A stretch of DNA of 44,580 nucleotides from Myroides odoratimimus (lineage in GTDB: Bacteria; Bacteroidota; Bacteroidia; Flavobacteriales; Flavobacteriaceae), in the NCBI RefSeq assembly GCF_001485415.1, contig NZ_BCMQ01000028.1, positions 1-44,580 on the forward strand, read 5' to 3'. Shown piece by piece: positions 8,801-17,041 of this stretch (position 1 is its first letter; every line of letters starts with the position of its first letter). Made by a program: the position numbers and the translations under genes. Under the pieces are notes generated by a model that searched no databases, had not been told where the DNA came from, and saw only the letters and a program-made list of their open reading frames with translations.

Positions 8801-9976
8801 TTATTTTGAACTTTTTGTCAATCGGTAGGCTATGTATATTAGTGGAATAGTTCCGGTCATAACTAATACAGTAGTAAATAAAGCGTCTTCTGTAAATAGA
8901 GAAACTATGGAGCTAGCGATAAAACACATTCCTAATTGAATAGTGTTTTGCAGAGCAGCTGCTTTACCTGAGTTATTAGGATATAGCTTTAAAGCTTCTG
9001 AAACTACAATAGGGTATGATGCTCCATTGACAAAAGCCATTAAACAAAACGGGATTAATAAGGTAGTCAGGGTAGGAGTAGTAAACACTGCTAATGCTGT
9101 AAGTGAACTAATAGCGATAACAAATAATGCTATAAAGAAAGGCATTAATACGTCTCCATTTACTCTAGAAGATAGTGTTCTGTATCCAAAGCCACCTACT
9201 AAGAAGGCAATGGTCTGAGGTACAAAACTAAAGCCTATTTCGCTTTCATTGTATCCCATTTCTTTTAAGAAGAAAGGTGATCCTGTCAGCCATGCAAAGA
9301 AGGCAGCAGAGCACAATGCATAGATAAGTACATTACCTACGTATTTTTTTGACTTAAGTATTTCGAAATAAGAAATACTCTTTGCTTCAACTTGTACTGT
9401 TTCTTCTACTTTCTTTTCTTCTTTTATAGTGAAAGTGTATAAAATCAGAAGAACAGATATAATTGCTAATGTGATAAAGATAGATCTCCATCCGAAATGA
9501 TCTAATAAGTATACTCCTAATAAAGGCGCTAGAGCGGGTGATAGGGCTACTAAAGGCATAATAGATGCAAATACCTTATTCGTCTCGCTAGAAGGATATT
9601 TTTCTATAACTAAGGCTTGCCAGCTAACAGCAGCAGCACATACTCCGATAGCTTGTATTAGTCTTAATACGATAAAGGCGATTACGCTATCTGTAAAGAA
9701 AATTGCTAAAGAGGAAATAGTGAATATACTAAGACCTATTATAATGGTTTTTGGTTTACCGACTTTGTCAGATATTGGTCCCCACATTAGTTGTGCGATA
9801 GCGTATCCAGCAAGGAATAAACTTAAGGTAGCGCTAATATTACTTTTAGTGGTGTCAAGATCAATACGCATCTTGTCAAATGCTGGTAAGTACATATCTG
9901 TTGCTAAAAACCCTATGATACTTAACCCTACTAGATATACTAAAAAGAAAAAACTATTCTTATGTTGTTGTGGCAT
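8801..9976 (-). CDS. Bcr/CflA-type multidrug efflux MFS transporter
   Basis: The 391-aa protein is a 12-helix major facilitator of the drug:H+ antiporter group. The first helix carries the Bcr/CflA signature ATDMYLPAF (residues 25-33), and the loop after helix 2 carries GPISDKVGKP, the MFS motif A. Family members export bicyclomycin, chloramphenicol-type compounds or small metabolites across the inner membrane; the substrate here is not visible. It is transcribed toward the PLP gene and ends at the shared terminator. It has its own promoter at 9999-10027. A chloramphenicol acetyltransferase gene lies just upstream on the same strand but is separated by a terminator. Confidence 0.88.
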   Translation of the reverse strand: MPQQHKNSFFFLVYLVGLSIIGFLATDMYLPAFDKMRIDLDTTKSNISATLSLFLAGYAIAQLMWGPISDKVGKPKTIIIGLSIFTISSLAIFFTDSVIAFIVLRLIQAIGVCAAAVSWQALVIEKYPSSETNKVFASIMPLVALSPALAPLLGVYLLDHFGWRSIFITLAIISVLLILYTFTIKEEKKVEETVQVEAKSISYFEILKSKKYVGNVLIYALCSAAFFAWLTGSPFFLKEMGYNESEIGFSFVPQTIAFLVGGFGYRTLSSRVNGDVLMPFFIALFVIAISSLTALAVFTTPTLTTLLIPFCLMAFVNGASYPIVVSEALKLYPNNSGKAAALQNTIQLGMCFIASSIVSLFTEDALFTTVLVMTGTIPLIYIAYRLTKSSK

Positions 9977-9998
9977 ATATTAAAAATTTTAGAATCGG

Positions 9999-10027
9999 CA
10001 AAAGTACACTAATTATATACGCGACAA
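9999..10027 (-). promoter_or_regulatory. Promoter of the Bcr/CflA transporter gene
   Basis: On the minus strand TTG (10025-10027) is followed after 18 bases by TACTTTTG (9999-10006), a full match to the Bacteroidota TTG-N17-19-TAnnTTTG promoter. The box lies 22 bases before the ATG. Confidence 0.7.
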
Positions 10028-10124
10028 GGGGGTTATTTGTCTAAGAAGGATAAATTAACAGAGACTATGAAGGGATTGATAGGGTAGTTGTTTGATAATG
10101 AGGTTTATTGAAGTAGGGAGGAAA

Positions 10125-10159
10125 TAAAAAAAGGATTACCTCTTGTAGAGATAATCCTT
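10125..10159 (-). terminator. Terminator of the SseB-CAT unit
   Basis: A 12-bp stem (10131-10142 with 10148-10159, one G-T pair) with a 5-base loop ends in a T tract on the minus strand. It overlaps the last codon of the acetyltransferase gene by two bases. Confidence 0.75.
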
Positions 10160-10820
10160 ATAATATCCAGTTTCTAGCATCGTTTGCGATATCTTGTATG
10201 TCTTGTAAGAACATGGAAGTGTGATATCCGTCTGCTATAGCATGATTGACATATATAGATAATGGTATTAAAACCTTATCATGCTCTTGATAATACTTGC
10301 CAAAACGAATAATTGGCTTTAAAAAATCAGAGTCATGAGAAGTATCTTGACTAATGCTCTCAAAGCTAATCCAAGGAACGCAAGAGATGGGAACAAAATT
10401 AGCAGGTAGACCTTCTTTTATCTTTATTCCTTTAACATCCTTGTACTTCTCGATATCAGAGATGATATTGTGGTGAAAAGCTTTAAAGTCATCAGCGTGT
10501 TCACTCCATAAATCAGAAAATGTTTTGTCATCTTCGTGAAAGAGGGTGTATTGTGGGGCTAAAAAATTCCATGTGCCTAGTTGACCTTCATGTATACAAG
10601 TGCGAAGCTCCTCACTGTTGTTAAGTGCTTTCATGATGATATATAAGAAGGTAGGAAAGAACTTGTATCCTTTACTTTTGTATAGACTGAATACTTCTGT
10701 AATTTCTATTTTAATACTTACCGTATATTTTGTCTTTAGAATATTTCGGTAATATTCATAGTAAGGAGTCCTGTTCCACGATTCTAAGTCGATAGGGGTG
10801 AATTTAGCTTCCTTTGCCAT
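10158..10820 (-). CDS. Type A chloramphenicol O-acetyltransferase family protein
   Basis: The 220-aa product matches trimeric type A CAT enzymes in length and order. N-terminal WNRTPYYEYY (15-24) is the usual CAT opening, FPTFLYIIMKALN (54-66) follows, and the active-site segment NHAIADGYH (192-200) keeps the catalytic histidine (H193) and the structural aspartate (D197); the usual first His of HH is Asn here. The enzyme moves acetyl from acetyl-CoA to chloramphenicol in the cytoplasm. Activity on chloramphenicol is likely but not proven, as chromosomal relatives with other acceptors exist. It lies 6 bases after the SseB-like gene, so the two are co-transcribed. No mobile element flanks it, which suggests an intrinsic chromosomal gene. 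Confidence 0.87.
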   Translation of the reverse strand: MAKEAKFTPIDLESWNRTPYYEYYRNILKTKYTVSIKIEITEVFSLYKSKGYKFFPTFLYIIMKALNNSEELRTCIHEGQLGTWNFLAPQYTLFHEDDKTFSDLWSEHADDFKAFHHNIISDIEKYKDVKGIKIKEGLPANFVPISCVPWISFESISQDTSHDSDFLKPIIRFGKYYQEHDKVLIPLSIYVNHAIADGYHTSMFLQDIQDIANDARNWIL

Positions 10821-10826
10821 TGTTTG

Positions 10827-11606
10827 TTATTTTGTGTAGAAAGGAGTGGCGTGATTATAGAAATAATCGCTAAAGTTTCCATTCTTTTCTAACTTGATAA
10901 TATCTATATATTCCTCTTTCGTTAAATGAGGTTTACAGAAGTTAGAGATTAAATCTGCTACTTCTTTAAAATCAGTTAATTCTTTAGCGCACTCTATCGC
11001 GAATACATAATGAGCATTTTTATCTAAGATCTCATTAAATGTCCAACCGATATAAGCTGCGTTAATAAGTTCGTGCTCAGAAAAGGCAGTTTTTAACTCT
11101 TCTAATAAAACAGTAGGTTCAGTCTCTGGTGCTCCTATTTTTACATTCATCTGAGCTTTTAATACAGGGCTACTTAAGGTGTTGAATATACTACCGTTCA
11201 GCATTTCTGCTATTTCTTCTACGACTAATTCTTTGTATACTTTAGAAAAAGGATTGACAATGATAGTAGCTCCTAGTGTCATTTCTAAGAAGTCATTTCC
11301 TCTTACTTTCATATAATCCATTTCTTGATGTATAGCACTAGCATCGTATATTCTATCTGGATGTGTAAATACAGGAATACAGTTGTTCTCAAAAGCAATA
11401 ATAGGAGGTGTAGGATCCATGCTACCATCAGTCTTACCTTCTAAAGCTCCTTTTTCAACGAGCACATAAATATCATCTTTTAAAAAACGATTGTAAAATA
11501 CAATTCTATATTCTGGATTGGTACCTGCTTGCTCAATGATTTGTGCAAGAGTTAAGTTTGTATTTAGTTTTGCAACTTTATTTTTGTTGCGATTGTAATT
11601 GGACAT
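10827..11606 (-). CDS. SseB-family protein (two-domain)
   Basis: The 259-aa product has the SseB N-terminal domain (about residues 18-130; VLVEKGALEG, then PPIIAFENNCIPVFTHPDRI) followed by an SseB C-terminal domain (about 145-245; TVLLEELKTAFSEHELINAAYIG). SseB was named for enhanced serine sensitivity in E. coli; its biochemical role is not established. There is no signal peptide, so it is cytoplasmic. It is the first gene of a two-gene unit with the acetyltransferase, an unusual pairing. A -7 box lies 21 bases upstream at 11627-11634. Confidence 0.8.
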   Translation of the reverse strand: MSNYNRNKNKVAKLNTNLTLAQIIEQAGTNPEYRIVFYNRFLKDDIYVLVEKGALEGKTDGSMDPTPPIIAFENNCIPVFTHPDRIYDASAIHQEMDYMKVRGNDFLEMTLGATIIVNPFSKVYKELVVEEIAEMLNGSIFNTLSSPVLKAQMNVKIGAPETEPTVLLEELKTAFSEHELINAAYIGWTFNEILDKNAHYVFAIECAKELTDFKEVADLISNFCKPHLTKEEYIDIIKLEKNGNFSDYFYNHATPFYTK

Positions 11607-11626
11607 TATCTAAATGTATTTTTATT

Positions 11627-11634
11627 CAAAGATA
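11627..11634 (-). promoter_or_regulatory. Candidate -7 promoter box for sseB-CAT
   Basis: On the minus strand TATCTTTG matches TAnnTTTG and lies 20 bases before ATG 11606. No clear -33 TTG is present. Confidence 0.45.
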
Positions 11635-11688
11635 GAGGATTTAATCATATTCCTTTGATTTGTTTGTATAAAATTGGTAGATAATTCA

Positions 11689-11718
11689 TAAAAAATAAGG
11701 CAGCGAATGGCTGCCTTA
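11689..11718 (-). terminator. Terminator of the M42 peptidase gene
   Basis: A 9-bp stem TAAGGCAGC/GCTGCCTTA (11696-11704 with 11710-11718) is followed on the minus strand by a T tract (11689-11695). The stem starts 6 bases after the gene's stop codon. Confidence 0.85.
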
Positions 11719-11723
11719 CTATG

Positions 11724-12815
11724 TTATTTAAAGTACGAAAAAGTTTCGTTATTCTCTATTTTAAGTAGTGTTTCGTAGATTAGTTTGATTGTGTTTTCAA
11801 CATCATCTCTGTGAACCATCTCTACTGTAGTATGCATATATCTTAGAGGAAGAGAGATAAGTGCTGAAGCAACACCTCCATTGCTATAAGCAAAGGCATC
11901 TGTATCTGTACCTGTTACTCTGCTCATGGCATTGCGTTGGAAAGGAATATTGTTATACTCAGCTGTTTCTTCGATTAACTCTCTTAAGTTATTTTGGATA
12001 GCAGGAGCATATCCTACTACAGGACCTCTACCAATCTTATTATCCCCTTCGATATTCTTGTCTACCATCGGTGTATTAGAATCATGACAAACATCTGTTA
12101 CGATAGCTACATTAGGTTTAATCGTTTGTGTGATCATTTCAGCACCTCTTAATCCTACTTCTTCTTGAACTGCGTTTACGATATAAAGTCCAAAAGGTAG
12201 TGCCTTGTTATTCTCCTTTAATAAACGAGCTACTTGTGCAATCATAAAACCACCCATTCTGTTGTCAATAGCACGACATACAAAACGATTATTGTTTAAG
12301 ATAGTGAAAGTGTCAGGGTATGTAATCACACAACCTACATGTACTCCTAATGCTTCTACTTCAGCCTTAGAGTCACATCCTAGGTCAATAAAGTTTGTTT
12401 CTATTTTTGGAGATTCTTCTTTTCCAGCTCTATTTCTGATGTGTATAGCAGGCCATCCGAATACACCTTCTACAATTCCTTTTTTAGTATGGATATGTAC
12501 TCGTTTAGAAGGGGCGATCATGTGATCACTACCACCATTTCTAACTACGTGAATAAAACCTTCTTCAGTGATATACTTAACGTACCAAGAGATTTCGTCA
12601 GCGTGTCCTTCTATCACAACTTTATAAGGAGCATCAGGATTGATTATTCCTACAGCAGTACCATAAGTGTCTGTAATAAAAGTGTCTACATAAGGTTTTA
12701 GATATTCCATCCAAGTCTTTTGGTTATTTGACTCATGTCCAGTAGGAGATGGGTTATTTAAATATGTTTCTAAAAAAGCTAGTGAACTGTCATCTAGAAT
12801 TGTCTTTGTACTCAT
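11724..12815 (-). CDS. M42-family metallo-aminopeptidase
   Basis: The 363-aa product belongs to the M42 (glutamyl/TET aminopeptidase) family, dinuclear metal enzymes that form dodecameric shells and trim peptides in the cytoplasm. The ligands and catalytic residues are all visible: H71 in EGHADE, D184 in AIDNRMGG, the E218/E219 pair in QEEVG, D241 in VTDVCHD and H328 in RYMHTT. It has no signal peptide. Some relatives are labelled cellulase M or deblocking aminopeptidase; a peptidase role is far more likely. It is transcribed divergently from the DUF4294 gene over an 81-base gap and has its own terminator. Confidence 0.9.
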   Translation of the reverse strand: MSTKTILDDSSLAFLETYLNNPSPTGHESNNQKTWMEYLKPYVDTFITDTYGTAVGIINPDAPYKVVIEGHADEISWYVKYITEEGFIHVVRNGGSDHMIAPSKRVHIHTKKGIVEGVFGWPAIHIRNRAGKEESPKIETNFIDLGCDSKAEVEALGVHVGCVITYPDTFTILNNNRFVCRAIDNRMGGFMIAQVARLLKENNKALPFGLYIVNAVQEEVGLRGAEMITQTIKPNVAIVTDVCHDSNTPMVDKNIEGDNKIGRGPVVGYAPAIQNNLRELIEETAEYNNIPFQRNAMSRVTGTDTDAFAYSNGGVASALISLPLRYMHTTVEMVHRDDVENTIKLIYETLLKIENNETFSYFK

Positions 12816-12872
12816 GATTTTATTTTTTTGCTAATTTACCTAATACTATTATTATTACTCAACAAAAAGAGA

Positions 12873-12880
12873 TAATTTTG
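12873..12880 (+). promoter_or_regulatory. Candidate -7 promoter box for the DUF4294 gene
   Basis: TAATTTTG matches TAnnTTTG and lies 16 bases before ATG 12897. A -33 element is not evident. Confidence 0.4.
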
Positions 12881-12896
12881 GAGTATAATTTAGGTT

Positions 12897-13592
12897 ATGA
12901 AAAAGCTTTTAGTAATTAGTTTTGTGTTTTTTGTGCAATACCTTATTGCACAAGATAAGAAGCTAGTTGAAGTACCAGAGATACCGCATGAACTCATAAT
13001 AGAAGGAGATACTATACAGGAATATACTATTCCTGAGATTTATATTGGGGTAGATATTAAAGACGAGAAGTATCGACGTGATATGATTATTCTTCGCAAT
13101 AGATTGCGTAGAGTATATCCTTATGCAAAGGCAACAGCAGAGAATCTAGTGATTCTTAATGCAAACCTAGATAAGATGACTAGTAATAGTGATAAGCGTA
13201 AATATATAAAACGCTCTCAGAAATATCTAGAAGAACAGTTTACAGCGAGATTAAAGAAACTGTCTCGTAATGATGGGAAAGTGCTGATTAAGCTTATTGA
13301 TCGTCAGACAGGACAGACTGTATATAAATTGATTAAGGAGTTTAAAAGTGGGTGGAAGGCTTTTTGGTCTAATACTGCCGCCCGAACATTCAGTTTAGAT
13401 TTGAAGTCGGAGTATCATCCAGAACTTTATTTGGATGACTTTTATATAGAAGTACAGTTACAGTATTTGTTTTATACTTTTGAGTTAGAAAGCAGAGAGC
13501 CTCATAAGCCTATTCACTTAAATGAACTTAGAAAACAGTGGTCAAACAAGATAGGTAAAGATGAGTTTTTCCCTGCTGAGTTAAGAGAATAA
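12897..13592 (+). CDS. DUF4294 family secreted protein
   Basis: The 231-aa product begins with a signal peptide (MKKLLVISFVFFVQYLIA, cleavage before QDKK), so it is exported to the periplasm or envelope. The rest is highly basic, with LRNRLRRVYPYAKATAENL near residue 70, the segment typical of DUF4294, a domain known almost only from Bacteroidota. Function is unknown. It lies 47 bases upstream of dnaX, an arrangement I recall from other Flavobacteriaceae. No catalytic motif is apparent, and there is no C-terminal secretion-sorting domain. Confidence 0.75.
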   Translation: MKKLLVISFVFFVQYLIAQDKKLVEVPEIPHELIIEGDTIQEYTIPEIYIGVDIKDEKYRRDMIILRNRLRRVYPYAKATAENLVILNANLDKMTSNSDKRKYIKRSQKYLEEQFTARLKKLSRNDGKVLIKLIDRQTGQTVYKLIKEFKSGWKAFWSNTAARTFSLDLKSEYHPELYLDDFYIEVQLQYLFYTFELESREPHKPIHLNELRKQWSNKIGKDEFFPAELRE

Positions 13593-13623
13593 TTTCTGTA
13601 TTCTAAAAAATAAACTACCTTTG
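13593..13623 (+). promoter_or_regulatory. Promoter of dnaX
   Basis: TACCTTTG (13616-13623) matches TAnnTTTG. A TTTC at 13593-13596 stands 19 bases upstream at the -33 position. The box lies 16 bases before ATG 13640. Confidence 0.5.
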
Positions 13624-13639
13624 CGATAATAAGAGACCT

Positions 13640-14725
13640 ATGGAACAATTTATCGTATCTGCCCGAAAATATAGACCCCAAACATTTAGAGATGTAGTAG
13701 GCCAACAAGCTATTACAAGTACTCTAGTTAATGCTATTGAGAGTAATCACTTAGCACAGGCTTTGTTATTTACAGGACCTAGAGGAGTAGGTAAGACGAC
13801 ATGTGCTCGTATTTTAGCTAGAAAGATAAACCAAGAGGGATATGATGATCCAAATGAGGACTTTGCATTTAATGTATTTGAATTAGATGCTGCGTCTAAT
13901 AACTCAGTGGATGATATCAGAAGTCTTATTGATCAAGTGCGTATACCACCACAGACTGGAAAGTATAAGGTGTATATTATAGATGAGGTGCACATGCTAT
14001 CTTCTGCAGCGTTTAATGCTTTCTTAAAAACATTAGAAGAACCGCCTCGTCATGCTATTTTTATATTAGCAACTACCGAGAAGCATAAGATCATACCAAC
14101 TATCTTATCTAGATGTCAGATATTTGATTTTAAACGAATCACTATTGCTGATGCGGCTAATCACTTAGCTGATGTTGCTAGAAGTCAAGGAGTCAACTTT
14201 GAGGATGATGCCTTGCGTATTATAGCGCAGAAAGCTGATGGTGCTATGCGTGATGCATTATCTATATTTGATAGAGTTGTTTCTTATTGTGGTAGAAACT
14301 TAACAAGACAAGCTGTTGCTGAAAATCTTAATGTATTAGACTTTGAATATTATATTCGTATCACTGATTTTGTTTTACAGAATAATATTCCTGCATTATT
14401 ACTAGCGTATAATGATATCTTATCTAAAGGATTTGATGGACACCATTTTGTATCTGGATTGGCTTCTCACTTTAGAGATTTGATGGTTTGTAAAACACCT
14501 GAGACAATCAATCTATTAGAGATTGGAGATCATGGAAAACAATTGTTTTATAATCAGTCACAACAAACATCAATGCCTTTCTTGTTACAAGCAATAGAGA
14601 TAGCGAATGATTGTGATTTAAAGTATAAATCAAGTCAAAACCAGAGATTACTAGTAGAATTGTGTCTAATGCAGTTAGCGTCTTTATCTTTTGAAGGCGA
14701 AAAAAAAAAGATAAACAATTTATAA
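13640..14725 (+). CDS. dnaX: DNA polymerase III clamp-loader subunit, gamma-like product of dnaX
   Basis: The 361-aa zero-frame product is the AAA+ motor of the sliding-clamp loader. Seen: the N-terminal RKYRPQTF, Walker A GPRGVGKT (46-53), Walker B IIDEVHML (113-120) and the SRC sensor (157-159), then the lid and collar domains up to about residue 350. The four zinc-binding cysteines usual in DnaX are missing; ARKINQEGYDDPNEDFAF stands there, which I recall as normal for Flavobacteriia. The frame ends five codons after a run of ten A at 14700-14709, with the tail KKKINNL. The domain continues in the -1 frame (next entries), so this is either a programmed short gamma form or the product of an A-run contraction. 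Confidence 0.93.
   Translation: MEQFIVSARKYRPQTFRDVVGQQAITSTLVNAIESNHLAQALLFTGPRGVGKTTCARILARKINQEGYDDPNEDFAFNVFELDAASNNSVDDIRSLIDQVRIPPQTGKYKVYIIDEVHMLSSAAFNAFLKTLEEPPRHAIFILATTEKHKIIPTILSRCQIFDFKRITIADAANHLADVARSQGVNFEDDALRIIAQKADGAMRDALSIFDRVVSYCGRNLTRQAVAENLNVLDFEYYIRITDFVLQNNIPALLLAYNDILSKGFDGHHFVSGLASHFRDLMVCKTPETINLLEIGDHGKQLFYNQSQQTSMPFLLQAIEIANDCDLKYKSSQNQRLLVELCLMQLASLSFEGEKKKINNL
14700..14710 (+). promoter_or_regulatory. A10G slippery tract in dnaX (-1 frameshift or transcriptional slippage site)
   Basis: Ten A followed by G contain the E. coli dnaX heptamer A AAA AAG (14704-14710) in the correct phase. The zero-frame stop TAA is at 14723. The -1 frame has no stop from 14710 to 15528. 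A weak 5-6-bp hairpin (CTTTAG near 14732 with TTAAAG ending near 14746) lies 21 bases downstream, farther than usual. An A-run of this length also supports RNA-polymerase slippage, as in Thermus dnaX. A one-base assembly loss would look the same. Confidence 0.55.
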
Positions 14726-15528
14726 TACCAGCTTTAGCGCTTAAAGAATTACTTCATAATAGACAATTTACAAGTAATTTAGATGAGTTAAATGCTTTGG
14801 CAAGTGTAAGTAAAAACACATCTGTACAAGAGGTAAATAGTATTCACCAATCAGCTCAAAACATACAAGTGCCTAATAATGTACCTGTAGTAGAGCAAGG
14901 TGGTTATGCTCAAAGTGTAAATAATCAATATGATAATACAGTTGCTCCTCAAGGAGCTCAAACTGTTGAGTCAAATCATCTAGTACAACCTCAGGCAAGT
15001 GAGTCATTAAATAATCAGTCACTCAATATAGAAAGTAATACTAATCCTATAGCAGAACAACCTAAAAGAGCTTCTGCCTTATCGTTGACTAGTATTCGAA
15101 ACAGAAAAGAGTTGGCTTCGTCTCTAGAAAAAGTTGTAATTAACCCTGATGACTTACCTAAACAGGCTTTTACCTATGATCAGTTAATGGGAGAATGGAA
15201 CTATTATATAGATCGTTTGACTAGAGCAGGATTAATGCTAATGGCTTCTTTAATGCGAATGGCTCAACCTACTTTGTATGAAGCTCGTATTGAATTAGAA
15301 TTGCCAAATGAGGGTTCTAAATTGAGTTTTGAAGAGAATAAGTATGACTTGGTTAATTACCTTCGCAAAAAATTACAGAACTTTGCAATTGAATTAAATA
15401 TTACTGTAAACGAAGAGATTAAGCTAGTTAAGAGAGTATTAGACTCAAAAGATAAGTACCAACATTTTATAGAGATTAATCCTGAAGTAGAGGTATTGAA
15501 GGACATTTTTGACTTAGAATTAAAGTAA
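14710..15528 (+). CDS. dnaX: Tau-specific C-terminal part of DnaX, read after a -1 shift
   Basis: Read from 14710 this frame gives DKQFIIPALALKELLHNRQ directly after the lysine run, joining smoothly to the zero-frame clamp-loader domain; the full product would be about 629 aa. FIIPA directly after the lysine-rich turn is the sequence I recall at this place in unbroken flavobacterial DnaX proteins. Residues after the join form a long Q/N/S-rich linker (14800-15060), then a folded C-terminal domain (LTSIRNRKELASSLEKV onward, QLMGEWNYYIDRL) comparable to tau domains that contact polymerase and helicase. A TTG at 14797 could be called as an independent start, but there is no start signal there. 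Confidence 0.8.
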   Translation, partial: DKQFIIPALALKELLHNRQFTSNLDELNALASVSKNTSVQEVNSIHQSAQNIQVPNNVPVVEQGGYAQSVNNQYDNTVAPQGAQTVESNHLVQPQASESLNNQSLNIESNTNPIAEQPKRASALSLTSIRNRKELASSLEKVVINPDDLPKQAFTYDQLMGEWNYYIDRLTRAGLMLMASLMRMAQPTLYEARIELELPNEGSKLSFEENKYDLVNYLRKKLQNFAIELNITVNEEIKLVKRVLDSKDKYQHFIEINPEVEVLKDIFDLELK

Positions 15529-15568
15529 AAGTGAACTTAAGTTCACAATATAAAAGATATACAAGAAT

Positions 15569-16399
15569 ATGATTAAAATAGGAGATGATAATAAATTAAA
15601 GGTTGCTCGTTTAGCGGGTATTGGACTTTATTTAACAGATGGTGAAACAGATATTCTTTTACCTAGTAAATACGAACCTGAGAATATTAGAGTTGGAGAT
15701 GAGATGATTGTCTTTGTTTACTTAGATCAAGAAGAAAGACCAGTAGCTACTACTTTAGAGCCTAAAATATATGTAAATGAGTTTGCGTTATTAAAAGTAA
15801 GCTACATTAATGAATATGGAGCCTTTATGGATATGGGGTTAGAAAAGGATTTGTTCGTTCCATTTAGAGAACAAGCCCGTCCTATGAAAGAAGGGAATAG
15901 ATATCTGATCTATATGTATCTTGATGATCAAAGTAAGCGATTGGTAGGTTCTAGTAAATTAAAGCAGTTTGTCGATAATAAGGATATTACTGTAGAAGAA
16001 GGAGAAGAAGTAGAACTAGTTGTATCTCATATTACAGATTTAGGTATTAATGTAATTATCAATGAAAAACATGCTGGTCTTATGTATAAGAATGAAGTGT
16101 TTGAAGAGTTACACACAGGAGATCGTATCATAGGGTATATTAAATCTATTCGTCCTGATGGAAAAATAGACGTTAGTAGAAACAAATTAGGTTTTGATGG
16201 AGTAGTAGACAGTGCTACAATTATTATCAGAGAATTAGAGCACAACAGAGGTTTCTTAGGGCTGAATGATAATAGTCATCCAGAAGATATCAAGACAGTT
16301 CTAAACATGAGTAAAAAGACCTTTAAAAAGGCAATAGGAACTCTTTATAAAGAGAAGAAGATAGAGATAAAAGAAGATGGTATTTATCTAGTGAGATAG
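15569..16399 (+). CDS. CvfB/YitL-type S1 RNA-binding protein
   Basis: The 276-aa product is built of tandem S1-like OB folds followed by a winged helix. N-terminal half: LYLTDGETDILLPSKY and YGAFMDMGLEKDLFVPF are S1-type strands; a further S1 unit spans about 140-205 (DLGINVIINEKHAGLMY). The last 65 residues (HPEDIKTVLNMSKKTFKKAIGTLY) form the winged helix of the CvfB family. CvfB of Staphylococcus binds RNA and affects virulence gene expression; YitL is the Bacillus form. Here a cytoplasmic RNA-binding or translation-related role is inferred. It starts 40 bases after dnaX and ends at a terminator, so it may be co-transcribed with dnaX. Confidence 0.82.
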   Translation: MIKIGDDNKLKVARLAGIGLYLTDGETDILLPSKYEPENIRVGDEMIVFVYLDQEERPVATTLEPKIYVNEFALLKVSYINEYGAFMDMGLEKDLFVPFREQARPMKEGNRYLIYMYLDDQSKRLVGSSKLKQFVDNKDITVEEGEEVELVVSHITDLGINVIINEKHAGLMYKNEVFEELHTGDRIIGYIKSIRPDGKIDVSRNKLGFDGVVDSATIIIRELEHNRGFLGLNDNSHPEDIKTVLNMSKKTFKKAIGTLYKEKKIEIKEDGIYLVR

Positions 16400-16423
16400 T
16401 ATCTGAGTTATATAGTATAAGAA

Positions 16424-16456
16424 GAGGGAGTCATGGGTAAAGTGACTCCTTTTTTA
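16424..16456 (+). terminator. Terminator after the CvfB-like gene
   Basis: GGAGTCA (16427-16433) pairs with TGACTCC (16443-16449) and is followed by a run of seven T. It closes the dnaX-cvfB unit. Confidence 0.8.
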
Positions 16457-17041
16457 TACCTGTATATTGTGGTTAGTAGTTTCTTTACTCAATAAATTAC
16501 TTGCTTTACTTTTTTTTAGATTATGAAGATTGGTAAATTAATATGTTTGTAATGTTCTTTTAGATGAGCGAATTGTTTTTTAATTAGGAGCGAACATTGT
16601 ATAGAAGTATCATTACTATCAACCATACTTAGTATAGAACGTGCATATTGTGAGTTGTATAACTTGTGATGCAATTTCTAGTAGAGTGTTGGCTAGCTAA
16701 GAATTTAGAGTGTCCCCATAGCGTCTATATTTAAAATAGACGCTATTTTTATTAATAAAGGTGTAATCAAATAACCTTATCGTTGCCTGATTTAAGCTAT
16801 TTATAAATGTGTTAATACATAGTTGAAGTAGCTGGTTATGAATAAATATTTCAACTATTCTCAAATTGAGATTACTGGGCTTAACTAAGAAAAAAGACAC
16901 TTTCACCCAATTTTTGAATACCTTGTATTATAATAGGATTACTTTTGTATCCCAATTAGATAGTTTTTTTTATTAGAGAAAAAAGCTAATTTAGTTATTT
17001 ATAAAAAACACAACTATCACTTAATTTTAATTGGGGTTAAA
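16457..17041. other. 585-base gap without a convincing gene; one strong hairpin and repeated CCCAATT sites
   Basis: No open frame here has protein-like composition. A 10-bp hairpin ATAGCGTCTA/TAGACGCTAT (16718-16727 with 16737-16746) followed by TTTTATT looks like a terminator but has no gene ahead of it, so a short untranslated RNA in 16457-16717 is possible. Near the WYL gene there are two CCCAATT sites (16906-16912, 16951-16957) and one AATTGGG (17029-17035), which could be operator half-sites. TACTTTTG at 16940-16947 is a possible -7 box. Confidence 0.4.
16718..16752 (+). terminator. Isolated hairpin with T tail, no gene directly upstream
   Basis: The 10-bp stem (16718-16727/16737-16746), 9-base loop and T-rich tail fit an intrinsic terminator. 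The nearest upstream gene already has its own terminator 260 bases earlier. Confidence 0.6.

Noticed and set aside
8943..9983. Plus-strand frames antisense to the Bcr/CflA transporter
   Set aside because: They are shadows of a complete 12-helix transporter gene on the minus strand.
14797..15528. Independent gene starting at TTG 14797
   Set aside because: The frame is open upstream to the dnaX slip site and continues the DnaX sequence, so it is the tau extension and not a separate gene.
16697..16906. 69-codon minus-strand frame
   Set aside because: The composition is typical of AT-rich noise, it crosses a hairpin and has no recognisable domain.
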